Shown in pieces: positions 1-5,862 of a stretch of DNA of 5,862 nt. Under the pieces are notes generated by a model. The model searched no databases, was not told where the DNA came from, and saw only the letters and a program-made list of their open reading frames with translations. Both the position numbers and the translations under genes were made by a program. Source of the DNA: Clostridia bacterium (lineage in GTDB: Bacteria; Bacillota; Clostridia; Oscillospirales; CAG-272); NCBI GenBank assembly GCA_017386965.1, contig JAFOGE010000065.1:1-5862 (forward strand), written 5' to 3'. Positions within the stretch are counted from its first letter, which is position 1; the number at the start of each line of letters is the position of its first letter.

Positions 1-36
1 AAGAGGAGCGCCGAAATGCTTTCTGCATTTCGGCGC
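1..36 (-). terminator. Intrinsic terminator closing the MacB-like transporter unit
   Basis: On the minus strand, GCGCCGAAATGC (36-25) pairs perfectly over 12 bp with GCATTTCGGCGC (19-8) around the 5-nt loop AGAAA (24-20). The stem starts 14 nt after the TAA stop at 53-51. It is followed by a pyrimidine-rich run, TCCTCTT, up to the window edge, so the U-tract is imperfect or continues outside. The position, the GC-rich base and the perfect pairing support Rho-independent termination of the minus-strand unit. A bidirectional role for a plus-strand gene to the left cannot be excluded. Confidence 0.8.
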
Positions 37-50
37 CCCAACGGGTAGGG

Positions 51-695
51 TTATTCGCGTCGCAGGGCCTCAACGGGATCGCGCTTGGATGCAATGCCGG
101 AGGGGAACAGACCTGCGATAAAGGTCAGGAACATGCTGATGCCGACCAGGATGATCGCGGCGGTCGGGGGAAGCACAGCCTTCAGGTTTGCGATCTGTGT
201 GAAGTGGAAGAGGATCACGTTGATCAGAACGTTGAGGGCAAGGGTGGCCAGAATACCGATCATACCGGCGACAAAGCCAACGATGAGCGTTTCCGCATTG
301 AAGACGCGGCTGACGTCCCGCTTCGATGCGCCGATGGCACGCAGAATACCGATCTCCTTGGTGCGCTCCAGCACGGAGATATAGGTGATGATGCCGATCA
401 TGATGGAGGAAACCACGAGGGAGATGGCTACGAAGGCGATCAGGACGTAGGTGATGGCGTTGATGATAATGGTCACGGAGGACATCATCAGGCCGATCAC
501 ATCGGTGTACTGGAGGCGATCCTCCTCCTTTGCCTGCTCGTTGTAGGCCTTAATAAAGGCTTCGATCTGATCCTTGGATTCGAAATCGATGGCGTAGAAG
601 TTGATCGAGGCGGGGGTTGCCTTCTCAGCGTCGCCAAGCTCCTGCAGCACGCGGTCGTAGGTGGCATCGGTCTGGGGTGCGAGTTTGTAGAGCAT
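51..695 (-). CDS. FtsX-type permease domain, C-terminal piece of a split MacB-like ABC transporter
   Basis: This 214-residue frame is the C-terminal part of a MacB/FtsX-like permease, not a complete transporter. Residues 1-75 look like the end of an extracellular domain. Three hydrophobic segments follow at about 77-105, 134-164 and 178-199, equivalent to TM2-TM4 of a four-helix MacB fold. Between the first two lies the typical cytoplasmic motif ERTKEIGILRAIGASKRDV (about 110-128), which in this family couples the permease to the ATPase. The end, GLFPSGIASKRDPVEALRRE, is the usual FtsX-family C-terminus. The ATG at 695-693 directly follows the TAA ending the upstream frame and is in the same reading frame; a GGAG lies only 3 nt before it, closer than usual. 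The piece lacks an ATPase and the first helix, so it could act only with the upstream product, by reassembly of two chains, or if the stop is an error or is read through. Family assignment is secure; its status as a separate gene is doubtful. Confidence 0.75.
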   Translation of the reverse strand: MLYKLAPQTDATYDRVLQELGDAEKATPASINFYAIDFESKDQIEAFIKAYNEQAKEEDRLQYTDVIGLMMSSVTIIINAITYVLIAFVAISLVVSSIMIGIITYISVLERTKEIGILRAIGASKRDVSRVFNAETLIVGFVAGMIGILATLALNVLINVILFHFTQIANLKAVLPPTAAIILVGISMFLTFIAGLFPSGIASKRDPVEALRRE

Positions 696-698
696 TTA
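693..698 (-). other. In-frame stop-start junction (TAA-ATG) splitting the transporter gene
   Basis: The minus strand reads ATG GAG TAA ATG CTC TAC: the stop (698-696) and the next Met codon (695-693) abut in one unbroken frame. From the TTG at 3224 to the TAA at 51 the only interruption is this codon. One base change would turn TAA into CAA, AAA, GAA, TAC, TAT, TCA or TTA and restore a protein of 1,057 residues. GGAG at 702-699 could help a terminating ribosome restart. Three readings remain open: nonsense mutation, sequence error, or a tolerated split with reinitiation. Confidence 0.85.
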
Positions 699-3224
699 CT
701 CCATCTCGACAAATTGGTCATCCGGAATGAATCCGCCCTGCAGGAGCAGGGTGAAGCTTTCCTCGGTAATGGTCAGGGTTTTGATGCGCGCGGTCATTTC
801 CGTGTAGATGGCCTGCATCATCTCCTCGCCGCACAGCTCGATCAGACCGGGGATCGCGGGAATGGCGGGCATCGTTTCGGTCGCGTCGGTTGCGGGCATA
901 CCAACAAGGGCAAGCATGATCTGCTCAGTGGAGAGAACAGGAAGGAGCTTTACCAGATTGTCGGCAGTAACGGTAATGCCGCCGGTGGTCTGGCTGAGGA
1001 CTGACATGATGGGCATCAGCGAAAAGCCCGAGGGATCCTTTGCCTTGGCGGTATGGATCATGACAGAGAGCAGCTCCGTGCGGTATTCACTCGGCATAAT
1101 GGAGAAGAAGCCGAGGAAGGACTCGCGGCTGTTGACGACCAGCTGGTCGGCAAAGTCGGGGTTGGCGAGGATCTGCTGCGTCATATAGGCGTAGAGCTGT
1201 TCCATCGTGGCGTCATCCACCTTTTCGATCAGCTCGTGAATGTTCTCACGGGTATAGGGTGTGCGCTTGAATTCCAGTCCGGAAAGGACGTTGTGCCCAG
1301 GCGTGGCCTTTTGCTGATTGAGGACTTCGCTCTCGGCGTTCTTATCGAGGATATATTCGGTCAGTGCCTTCGTGTATCCGATCGCTCCCGTGATGGAGGT
1401 CGCGGTTGCGCCCTCACGGGGACGGACGATACCGGAGATCATGAGCTTCGTGCCGTTCTGCGTTACAAAGGATTCCTGATCAAAGGCGGCAGATCGCATA
1501 TCGTACCAAATGGGGTATTCCACACCGTCCACCGTATAGGTGGCGTTGGCTCTCTTGGCGTAGAAATCGGAGGTGTTGAGCAGGAGGAATTCCATGCCGA
1601 GGAAGTCTTCAAGGTCATATGGCTCGATGGGCGTGGTATCGTAGGTGCCATCGGTCATCAGGTCTTCCATGATTCCCTCAAGCTCTCCCTGGTCCAGCAC
1701 ACCCAGCATATACAGGGTCATTTTGCTGATGCGGTTGTCCTGTCCCAGAACCAGGACGACCTCGTTGGCTTCGGTAGGCCAATGGCTTCCCTCGCCGATC
1801 AATTCGTACTGCTCGTCGAGCAGGGCTTGGTTGTTGAGCATCTCGGAGAGAACGTTAAAGCCTCCGGAGCTGCCCATCGATTCCATCATCTCACCGATCC
1901 CGGCAAAGGCAGAGCCCATGTTCTGGAAGATGGTGGTGGGGCTGACCTGTGTCTTTCCGTCCGCGGAGAAGACCTGCAGATCAAAATCATAGGTGTACTG
2001 CACGTCGCTGACGTAATTGCGGATCTCGTCGTAATGCGCGTCCAGGTAGGCCTTAAAGGCGGTCAGATTGTTCTTTGTGGTAGCACTCATGGCAGAAACC
2101 ATGCTGCCAAGTGAATCGTCCACATAAATCTTGTTGGGGTCCACCTCTCCGTTGAGTGATTCGCTGACCTGCGTCATTGCAGCGAACATTGCACTCATAT
2201 CCTGCGTTTCTCCCTGTATGGTGAGCGGATACGTGGAGAGGGTATCTCTCTGAACGTCGTTGATGAAGCTGTTGACTCCGGTAGATACCGAGAGGATCAG
2301 TGCAATACCAATGATACCGATAGAGCCGGCAAAGGAGGTCATAAAGGTGCGCCCCTTCTTGGTCATCAGGTTGTTCAGGGAGAGGGAGAGGGCAGTGAAG
2401 AAGGACATGGAGCGCTTCTTCTTGGCCTGCTTGGAGGGCTTTTTCACGCCGCTTCCGATCAGGTGATGCCTTGCAACGTCCTCGGGCTGGATCGAGAAGG
2501 GATTGGACTTCTTCTCCTTTTTTGCATTCTCGGCCTTTGCGTTGGAGAAGTAAGGGCTTGTATCTCCTACGATGCGGCCGTCGAGCAGGCGGATGATGCG
2601 GGAGGAATACTCCGTGGCAAGCTCGGGGTTGTGCGTGACCATGATGACCAGCTTTGTTTTTGCGATCTCATGGAGCAGCTCCATGATCTGTACACTGGTC
2701 TGCGTATCCAACGCACCCGTAGGCTCGTCGGCAAGGAGAATATCGGGATCGTTGACCAAGGCGCGCGCGATGGCAACGCGCTGCATCTGTCCGCCCGACA
2801 TCTGGTTGGGCTTCTTGTTCAGCTGATCTCCCAAGCCCACCTCGCGCAGTGCCTTGATGGCGCGCACGCGGCGTTCTCTCTTGGAGATGCCCGAAAGCGT
2901 CAGTGCAAGCTCGACGTTGGCAAGGACGGTTTGGTGCGGAATGAGGTTGTAGCTCTGGAACACAAAGCCGATGGAATGATTGCGGTAGGTGTCCCAATCC
3001 GCATCCCGATATCTTTTGGTGGAGATTCCGTTGATGATCAGATCTCCGCTGGTGTATTGGTCCAGACCTCCGATGATGTTGAGAAGCGTGGTTTTTCCGC
3101 AGCCAGAGGGGCCGAGGATCGATACGAATTCACTTTGTCTGAATTCCAGTGTAATTCCGTCCAAGGCGCGGACGTCCGATCCAACGGAGCTGTAGGTTTT
3201 TGTAATGCCTTTCAGGGCGAGCAA
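696..3224 (-). CDS. MacB/LolD-type ABC transporter: ATPase, first TM helix and large extracellular domain (truncated by stop)
   Basis: The N-terminal ATPase has an aromatic A-loop Tyr11, Walker A GPSGCGKT (38-45), Q-loop Gln90, signature MSGGQ (142-146), Walker B ILLAD with Glu167 (162-167) and switch His198. All catalytic residues are present, and the ADEPTGALD pattern is typical of LolD/MacB ATPases. A Lys-rich cytoplasmic linker (about 227-272) leads to one membrane helix (about 294-314), followed by an extracellular domain running to the stop at residue 842. It is partly Met-rich (about 435-463). The remaining three helices lie in the next frame, so this product alone has only one of four TM segments. 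The start is TTG at 3224-3222, chosen because GGAGG lies 8 nt upstream and because MLALKGITKTY is the normal start of this ATPase family. In such type VII transporters ATP hydrolysis drives conformational work on the extracellular domain rather than passage through a membrane channel; substrates include peptides, antibiotics and lipoproteins. The substrate here is unknown. Confidence 0.88.
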   Translation of the reverse strand: MLALKGITKTYSSVGSDVRALDGITLEFRQSEFVSILGPSGCGKTTLLNIIGGLDQYTSGDLIINGISTKRYRDADWDTYRNHSIGFVFQSYNLIPHQTVLANVELALTLSGISKRERRVRAIKALREVGLGDQLNKKPNQMSGGQMQRVAIARALVNDPDILLADEPTGALDTQTSVQIMELLHEIAKTKLVIMVTHNPELATEYSSRIIRLLDGRIVGDTSPYFSNAKAENAKKEKKSNPFSIQPEDVARHHLIGSGVKKPSKQAKKKRSMSFFTALSLSLNNLMTKKGRTFMTSFAGSIGIIGIALILSVSTGVNSFINDVQRDTLSTYPLTIQGETQDMSAMFAAMTQVSESLNGEVDPNKIYVDDSLGSMVSAMSATTKNNLTAFKAYLDAHYDEIRNYVSDVQYTYDFDLQVFSADGKTQVSPTTIFQNMGSAFAGIGEMMESMGSSGGFNVLSEMLNNQALLDEQYELIGEGSHWPTEANEVVLVLGQDNRISKMTLYMLGVLDQGELEGIMEDLMTDGTYDTTPIEPYDLEDFLGMEFLLLNTSDFYAKRANATYTVDGVEYPIWYDMRSAAFDQESFVTQNGTKLMISGIVRPREGATATSITGAIGYTKALTEYILDKNAESEVLNQQKATPGHNVLSGLEFKRTPYTRENIHELIEKVDDATMEQLYAYMTQQILANPDFADQLVVNSRESFLGFFSIMPSEYRTELLSVMIHTAKAKDPSGFSLMPIMSVLSQTTGGITVTADNLVKLLPVLSTEQIMLALVGMPATDATETMPAIPAIPGLIELCGEEMMQAIYTEMTARIKTLTITEESFTLLLQGGFIPDDQFVEME

Positions 3225-3231
3225 TGTGATT

Positions 3232-3237
3232 TCCTCC
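3232..3237 (-). promoter_or_regulatory. Ribosome binding site that fixes a TTG start
   Basis: The minus strand reads GGAGGA followed by a short spacer and TTG; the GGAGG core ends 8 nt before the TTG at 3224. There is no ATG or GTG at a suitable distance in this frame, so this site decides the unusual start codon. Confidence 0.8.
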
Positions 3238-3261
3238 GTAATATTTGAAAATTAGGGTTGC

Positions 3262-3293
3262 ATTATACCAGATGAATATAAATTGAATGTAAA
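3262..3293 (-). promoter_or_regulatory. Extended -10 promoter of the MacB-like gene
   Basis: A consensus TATAAT (3267-3262 on the minus strand) is preceded by TGG (3270-3268), giving a perfect extended -10 element (TGn-TATAAT). The best -35 match, TTTACA (3293-3288), has a 20-bp spacer, which is longer than normal, so no good -35 box is present. Transcription would start near 3255, leaving a leader of about 30 nt with no evident regulatory structure. The promoter sits in the AT-rich gap between the exporter pair and the MacB-like gene and would let the latter be expressed separately. Confidence 0.75.
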
Positions 3294-3295
3294 TT
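3274..3295 (-). repeat. Two adjacent 11-bp direct repeats upstream of the -10 box, possible operator
   Basis: On the minus strand AATTTACATTC (3295-3285) is followed directly by AATTTATATTC (3284-3274), matching at 10 of 11 positions. The repeat ends 6 bp before TATAAT and covers the place of the -35 box. The 11-bp period is one helical turn. TTTACA-N5-TTTATA resembles direct-repeat sites of OmpR-family regulators such as PhoP/PhoB. No regulator gene is in the window, and the region is AT-rich, so chance repetition is possible. Confidence 0.45.
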
Positions 3296-3337
3296 AAATG
3301 CGGAAACAAGGATGGTTTTTCGAAAAAACGAAAAAAT

Positions 3338-5101
3338 TCAGGATTCGAATTGACTGTTGTAGAGCGTGTAGTAAAATCCCTTTTGTGCAAGCAGGGAAGC
3401 GTGATCCCCTTGCTCGATGACCTTACCGCTTTTCATGACCAGAATAACGTCGGCCGATTCGATGGTCGAGAGGCGGTGCGCTACAATGAAGGAGGTGCGT
3501 CCGTGCATCATCTGCGCGAAGGCCTTTTGGATCTTACCTTCCATGCGGGTATCGATCGAGGAGGTCGCCTCGTCCAGAATGAGCATCGGCGGGAGTGCCA
3601 GCATAACGCGGGCAATGCAGAGGAGCTGCTTTTGCCCCTGGGAGAGCGAGCCTCCGCCCTCACCGAGAACGGTGTCATATCCCTTTGGCAGACGCTTGAT
3701 AAAGGAATGCGCGTGTGCGGCCTTGGCCGCGGCGATCATTTCCTCATTGGTTGCATCCGGCTTTGCCATGCAGATGTTCTCGCGCACCGTTGCGGCACGC
3801 AGCCAGGTATCCTGCAGGACCATGCCCCAGGAGGCACGCAGAGAGGCTCGTGTGATCTTGCGCAGATCCGTTCCGTCGATGCGGATGGATCCGTCGCATA
3901 CGTCATAAAAGCGCATCAAGAGATTGATCAATGTCGTTTTGCCGCATCCCGTCGGTCCGACAATGGCGATGCGCTCTCCCGGAGAAACGGAGAGATGCAG
4001 GCCGCGGATCAGATCCTGCTCGGGCGTATAGGAGAAGGCGACGTTTTCAAGCGCGATGCTTCCCTCGGCATCCTGCAATACCAGAGCATTCGGCTCGTCC
4101 GGCAGGATCTCGGGCTCATCCAGAATCTCAAAGACGCGGGACGCACAGGCCAATGCATTTTGCAGCTCGGTCAAAACGCCGGAGATCTCGTTGAAGGGCT
4201 TGGTGTACTGGTTTGCGTAGGAAAGAAATTTGGAAAGTCCGCCAACCGAGAGATTTCCTCCGCCGAAGCAGAGAAGTGCTCCAACGAGAGCCACGCCCGC
4301 ATAGACGAGATTGTTGACGAAGCGGGTGCAGGGATTGGTCAGAGAGGAGAAGAAGGTAGCGCGCAGCGCGCATTTGCCCAGCCGGTTGTTGACCTCGTCA
4401 AATGCTTCCTGTGCCTCCTTCTCGTATCCAAAGGCGGCAACCGTCTTGTGCTGTCCGACGTATTCCTCGATCAGCGCGGTCTGCTCCGCGCGTGTTTCGG
4501 ATTGCAGTCGGAACATCGAGTAGGTCCGCTTGGCAATAAAGGATGCCACAAAGAGGGAGAGCGGAGTGACGAAGATGACAACCAGCGCAATGCCGGGGTG
4601 TAAAAAGAGCATGATGACGAGGGTTCCGAGAATGGTCAGAATACCCGTAAAGAACTGGGAAAATCCGAGAAGCAGTCCGTCTGTCAGCTGGTCCACGTCG
4701 GTCATCATACGGCTCACGGTATCTCCGACCGAATGACCGTCCAGGTAGGAGATGGGAAGCCTTTGAAGCTTTTCAAAGGTGCGTCTGCGGAGCTTGCGCA
4801 CCATGGCGTAGGTGATGCGGTTGTTGAGCACGTTCATCAGCCATTGGGAAAGCGCGCAGAGCAGAGTGCAGATGCCGATCTGCAGCACGATGCGCGTCAC
4901 ACCGGTCAAATCGACGTTGCCCTTTTCCAGAATGAGGTCAATGGCATCCCCCGTCAGAAGGGGAATGTAGAGCGTCAGAAAGACGCTTGCCGCCGCGAAG
5001 AGAAGGGAGAGAAGAAGGGAAAGACGGTGATGCTTCATCTCCCGCAGAACGCGCAGGGCGGTTTTGCTGTCAAAGGAGAGCCTTTTGCGGTTCTTGCTCA
5101 T
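3338..5101 (-). CDS. Heterodimeric ABC exporter subunit with the intact catalytic Glu (TM288/BmrD-like)
   Basis: This is a complete 587-residue half-transporter of the ABCB/MsbA-like exporter fold. The membrane domain has hydrophobic segments near 27-49, 68-92, 146-168, 170-190 and 257-280, plus a weaker sixth around 285-310. The ATPase domain has Walker A GPTGCGKT (382-389), Q-loop Gln430, signature LSQGQ (486-490), Walker B MLILD (506-510), catalytic Glu511, D-loop SSID (514-517) and switch His542. The signature carries Gln488 in place of the first Gly of LSGGQ, so it is degenerate. The partner encoded just upstream has the complementary defects, which fits a heterodimer with one competent ATP site (this subunit's Walker motifs with the partner's signature). 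The ATG at 5101 lies in an ATGA overlap with the partner's stop. The product would sit in the cytoplasmic membrane and export drugs, peptides or lipids; the substrate cannot be told. The length is normal for the family and no damage is visible. Confidence 0.93.
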   Translation of the reverse strand: MSKNRKRLSFDSKTALRVLREMKHHRLSLLLSLLFAAASVFLTLYIPLLTGDAIDLILEKGNVDLTGVTRIVLQIGICTLLCALSQWLMNVLNNRITYAMVRKLRRRTFEKLQRLPISYLDGHSVGDTVSRMMTDVDQLTDGLLLGFSQFFTGILTILGTLVIMLFLHPGIALVVIFVTPLSLFVASFIAKRTYSMFRLQSETRAEQTALIEEYVGQHKTVAAFGYEKEAQEAFDEVNNRLGKCALRATFFSSLTNPCTRFVNNLVYAGVALVGALLCFGGGNLSVGGLSKFLSYANQYTKPFNEISGVLTELQNALACASRVFEILDEPEILPDEPNALVLQDAEGSIALENVAFSYTPEQDLIRGLHLSVSPGERIAIVGPTGCGKTTLINLLMRFYDVCDGSIRIDGTDLRKITRASLRASWGMVLQDTWLRAATVRENICMAKPDATNEEMIAAAKAAHAHSFIKRLPKGYDTVLGEGGGSLSQGQKQLLCIARVMLALPPMLILDEATSSIDTRMEGKIQKAFAQMMHGRTSFIVAHRLSTIESADVILVMKSGKVIEQGDHASLLAQKGFYYTLYNSQFES

Positions 5102-5116
5102 GCCTCTTCCACCTCC
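5098..5116 (-). promoter_or_regulatory. ATGA overlap and ribosome binding site coupling the two exporter genes
   Basis: The stop TGA of the first exporter gene (5100-5098) overlaps the ATG of the second (5101-5099). A strong GGAGGTG (5116-5110), inside the upstream coding sequence, ends 8 nt before this ATG. The arrangement suggests translational coupling, which would help give equal amounts of two subunits of one complex. Confidence 0.85.
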
Positions 5117-5862
5117 CGTCTGTATTGGGATTCGTGGATCTCCCGATAGACCTCACAGCATTTCAAAAGCTCGGTGTGCGTTCCAAGCCCCACGGCCTCG
5201 CCATCCTCCAGGACCAGGATCCGATCCGCATGGCGGATGGAGGAGGTGCGTTGGGAGATGAGAAAGACGGTGGGATTCTCGGGCAGAGAGCGCAGGGCGC
5301 GCCGCAGAGCGGCGTCGGTTGCGTAATCCAGTGCGGAGGAGCTGTCATCCAAAATCAGGATAGGTGCCTTGCGCACAAGCGCTCTGGCAATGGTCAGGCG
5401 CTGCCTTTGTCCTCCCGAAAAATTCTTTCCGTTTTGGGACACGGGAGCATCCAGTCCACCTTCCTTTGCAAGAACAAAGTCCTTGGCCTGGGCTCTTTCC
5501 AGAGCCTCCCAAAGCGCGTCCTCGGTGGCGTTTGGATTGCCCCAGAGAAGATTGGAGCGAATCGTTCCCTTAAAAAGCACGGCCTTTTGCGGCACGATGG
5601 CGATCTGCTCTCGCAGTGCGTCCGGTGTATAGGAGCGGACGTCGCGTCCGAAGACCTGCACCTTGCCGTCCGAAGCATCGTAGAAGCGCGGAATCAAGTT
5701 GACCAACGTGCTTTTTCCGGAGCCGGTCGAGCCAATGATTCCCACCGTTTCGCCTCGACGGGCGGTGAAGGTGATTCCGGAAAGCGAGGGCTCGGAATGA
5801 TCGGGATAGATCATAGATACATTTTGGAAGGATACCGTATGCTCCCCGTCGGACGGGGCGGA
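5098..5862 (-). CDS. Heterodimeric ABC exporter subunit with a degenerate ATPase site (TM287/BmrC-like), 5' end missing
   Basis: The frame stays open to the right edge, so only the last 254 residues are visible; the ATG at 5814 is internal and not the start. The visible part is the nucleotide-binding domain with an aromatic A-loop Tyr near residue 19, Walker A GSTGSGKS (44-51), Q-loop Gln92, canonical signature FSGGQ (148-152) and Walker B ILILD (168-172). Two catalytic residues differ from canonical: Asp173 (codon 5346-5344) replaces the catalytic Glu, and Gln204 (codon 5253-5251) replaces the switch His. This subunit's own ATP site should therefore be weak or inactive in hydrolysis, while its intact signature serves the partner's site. 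The same substitutions are known in TM287 and BmrC-type subunits. The membrane domain and promoter must lie beyond the window. The overlap with the next gene supports a shared complex. Confidence 0.92.
   Translation of the reverse strand, partial: SAPSDGEHTVSFQNVSMIYPDHSEPSLSGITFTARRGETVGIIGSTGSGKSTLVNLIPRFYDASDGKVQVFGRDVRSYTPDALREQIAIVPQKAVLFKGTIRSNLLWGNPNATEDALWEALERAQAKDFVLAKEGGLDAPVSQNGKNFSGGQRQRLTIARALVRKAPILILDDSSSALDYATDAALRRALRSLPENPTVFLISQRTSSIRHADRILVLEDGEAVGLGTHTELLKCCEVYREIHESQYRREVEEA

Noticed and set aside
204..1004. Plus-strand open frame rich in Gly, Asp and His spanning the split site
   Set aside because: The low-complexity composition mirrors the hydrophobic TM codons on the other strand; no evidence of a real gene.
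1053..2114. Plus-strand open frame (353 codons) opposite the MacB-like ectodomain
   Set aside because: Its His/Gly/Asp-rich product is typical of an antisense shadow, and the opposite strand is a coherent family protein.
3316..3336. Palindrome TTTTTCGAAAAA and tandem CGAAAAAA copies
   Set aside because: These are short homopolymer-based patterns in AT-rich intergenic DNA with no spacing relation to the promoter; likely chance.
3331..3351. Possible terminator after the exporter stop: AATTC, 7-nt loop, GAATT, then a T-run
   Set aside because: The stem has only 5 AT-rich pairs and includes the stop codon region; it is too weak to call an intrinsic terminator.
3130..3390. Minus-strand 86-codon frame covering the intergenic gap
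   Set aside because: It runs out of frame through the end of the exporter gene, the promoter and the start of the ATPase gene, and it has no domain or plausible translation signal.
3350..4603. Long plus-strand open frame (417 codons) opposite the exporter gene
   Set aside because: It is antisense to a fully convincing ABC exporter, its product has no recognisable domain or hydrophobic pattern, and it has no good ribosome binding site; it follows from the codon bias of the real gene.
5812..5814. ATG at 5814 as the start of the first exporter gene
   Set aside because: The frame continues upstream with the family-typical VSFQNVS strand before the A-loop Tyr, so the real start lies outside the window.
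5844..5858. GC-rich inverted repeat (CCCCGTC and GACGGGG) at the right edge
   Set aside because: The arms are separated by a single base and lie inside the coding sequence of the exporter subunit in the linker before its ATPase; no tract of T follows.

Overview
The window holds three minus-strand transport loci and looks like chromosomal DNA from an anaerobic, low-GC-type Gram-positive lineage (Clostridia, perhaps an Oscillospiraceae-like gut bacterium). This assignment is inference. It rests on strong AGGAGG-type ribosome binding sites, a TTG start, protein families typical of Firmicutes, and a coding GC that by eye is above 50% with AT-rich intergenic DNA. No RNA genes, CRISPR arrays, insertion sequences or phage genes are visible.

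Layout, read in the direction of transcription (right to left). From 5862 to 5098 is the 3' part of an ABC exporter half-transporter gene; its membrane domain lies outside the window. It overlaps by 4 bp (ATGA) the complete second half-transporter at 5101-3338. The two nucleotide-binding domains are complementary in their defects. The first has Asp for the catalytic Glu and Gln for the switch His. The second has a degenerate LSQGQ signature but an intact Glu and His. This is the hallmark of a heterodimeric exporter of the TM287/288, BmrCD or LmrCD kind, with one working and one degenerate ATP site.

A 113-bp AT-rich gap follows. It carries an extended -10 promoter (TGG-TATAAT) and, immediately upstream of it, two adjacent 11-bp direct repeats where a -35 box would be expected, suggesting an activator-dependent promoter. 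It drives a MacB/LolD-FtsX-like gene with a TTG start and a strong Shine-Dalgarno site. That gene encodes an N-terminal ATPase, a Lys-rich linker, one membrane helix, a very large extracellular domain of about 600 residues, and a C-terminal three-helix FtsX permease domain.

The MacB-like gene is interrupted near the end of its extracellular domain by a single in-frame TAA (698-696) followed at once by an in-frame ATG (695-693). The two open frames are therefore 842 and 214 codons long and together make one normal family member of about 1,057 positions. This is the most noteworthy point in the window: a recent nonsense mutation or sequence error, or a split transporter made by stop-start reinitiation. 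A perfect 12-bp hairpin terminator closes the unit at the left edge.

Both systems belong to families that often export or sense drugs, antimicrobial peptides or lipids. Their adjacency suggests a resistance or envelope-stress locus, but no substrate can be read from the sequence. I see no clearly new biological system here.
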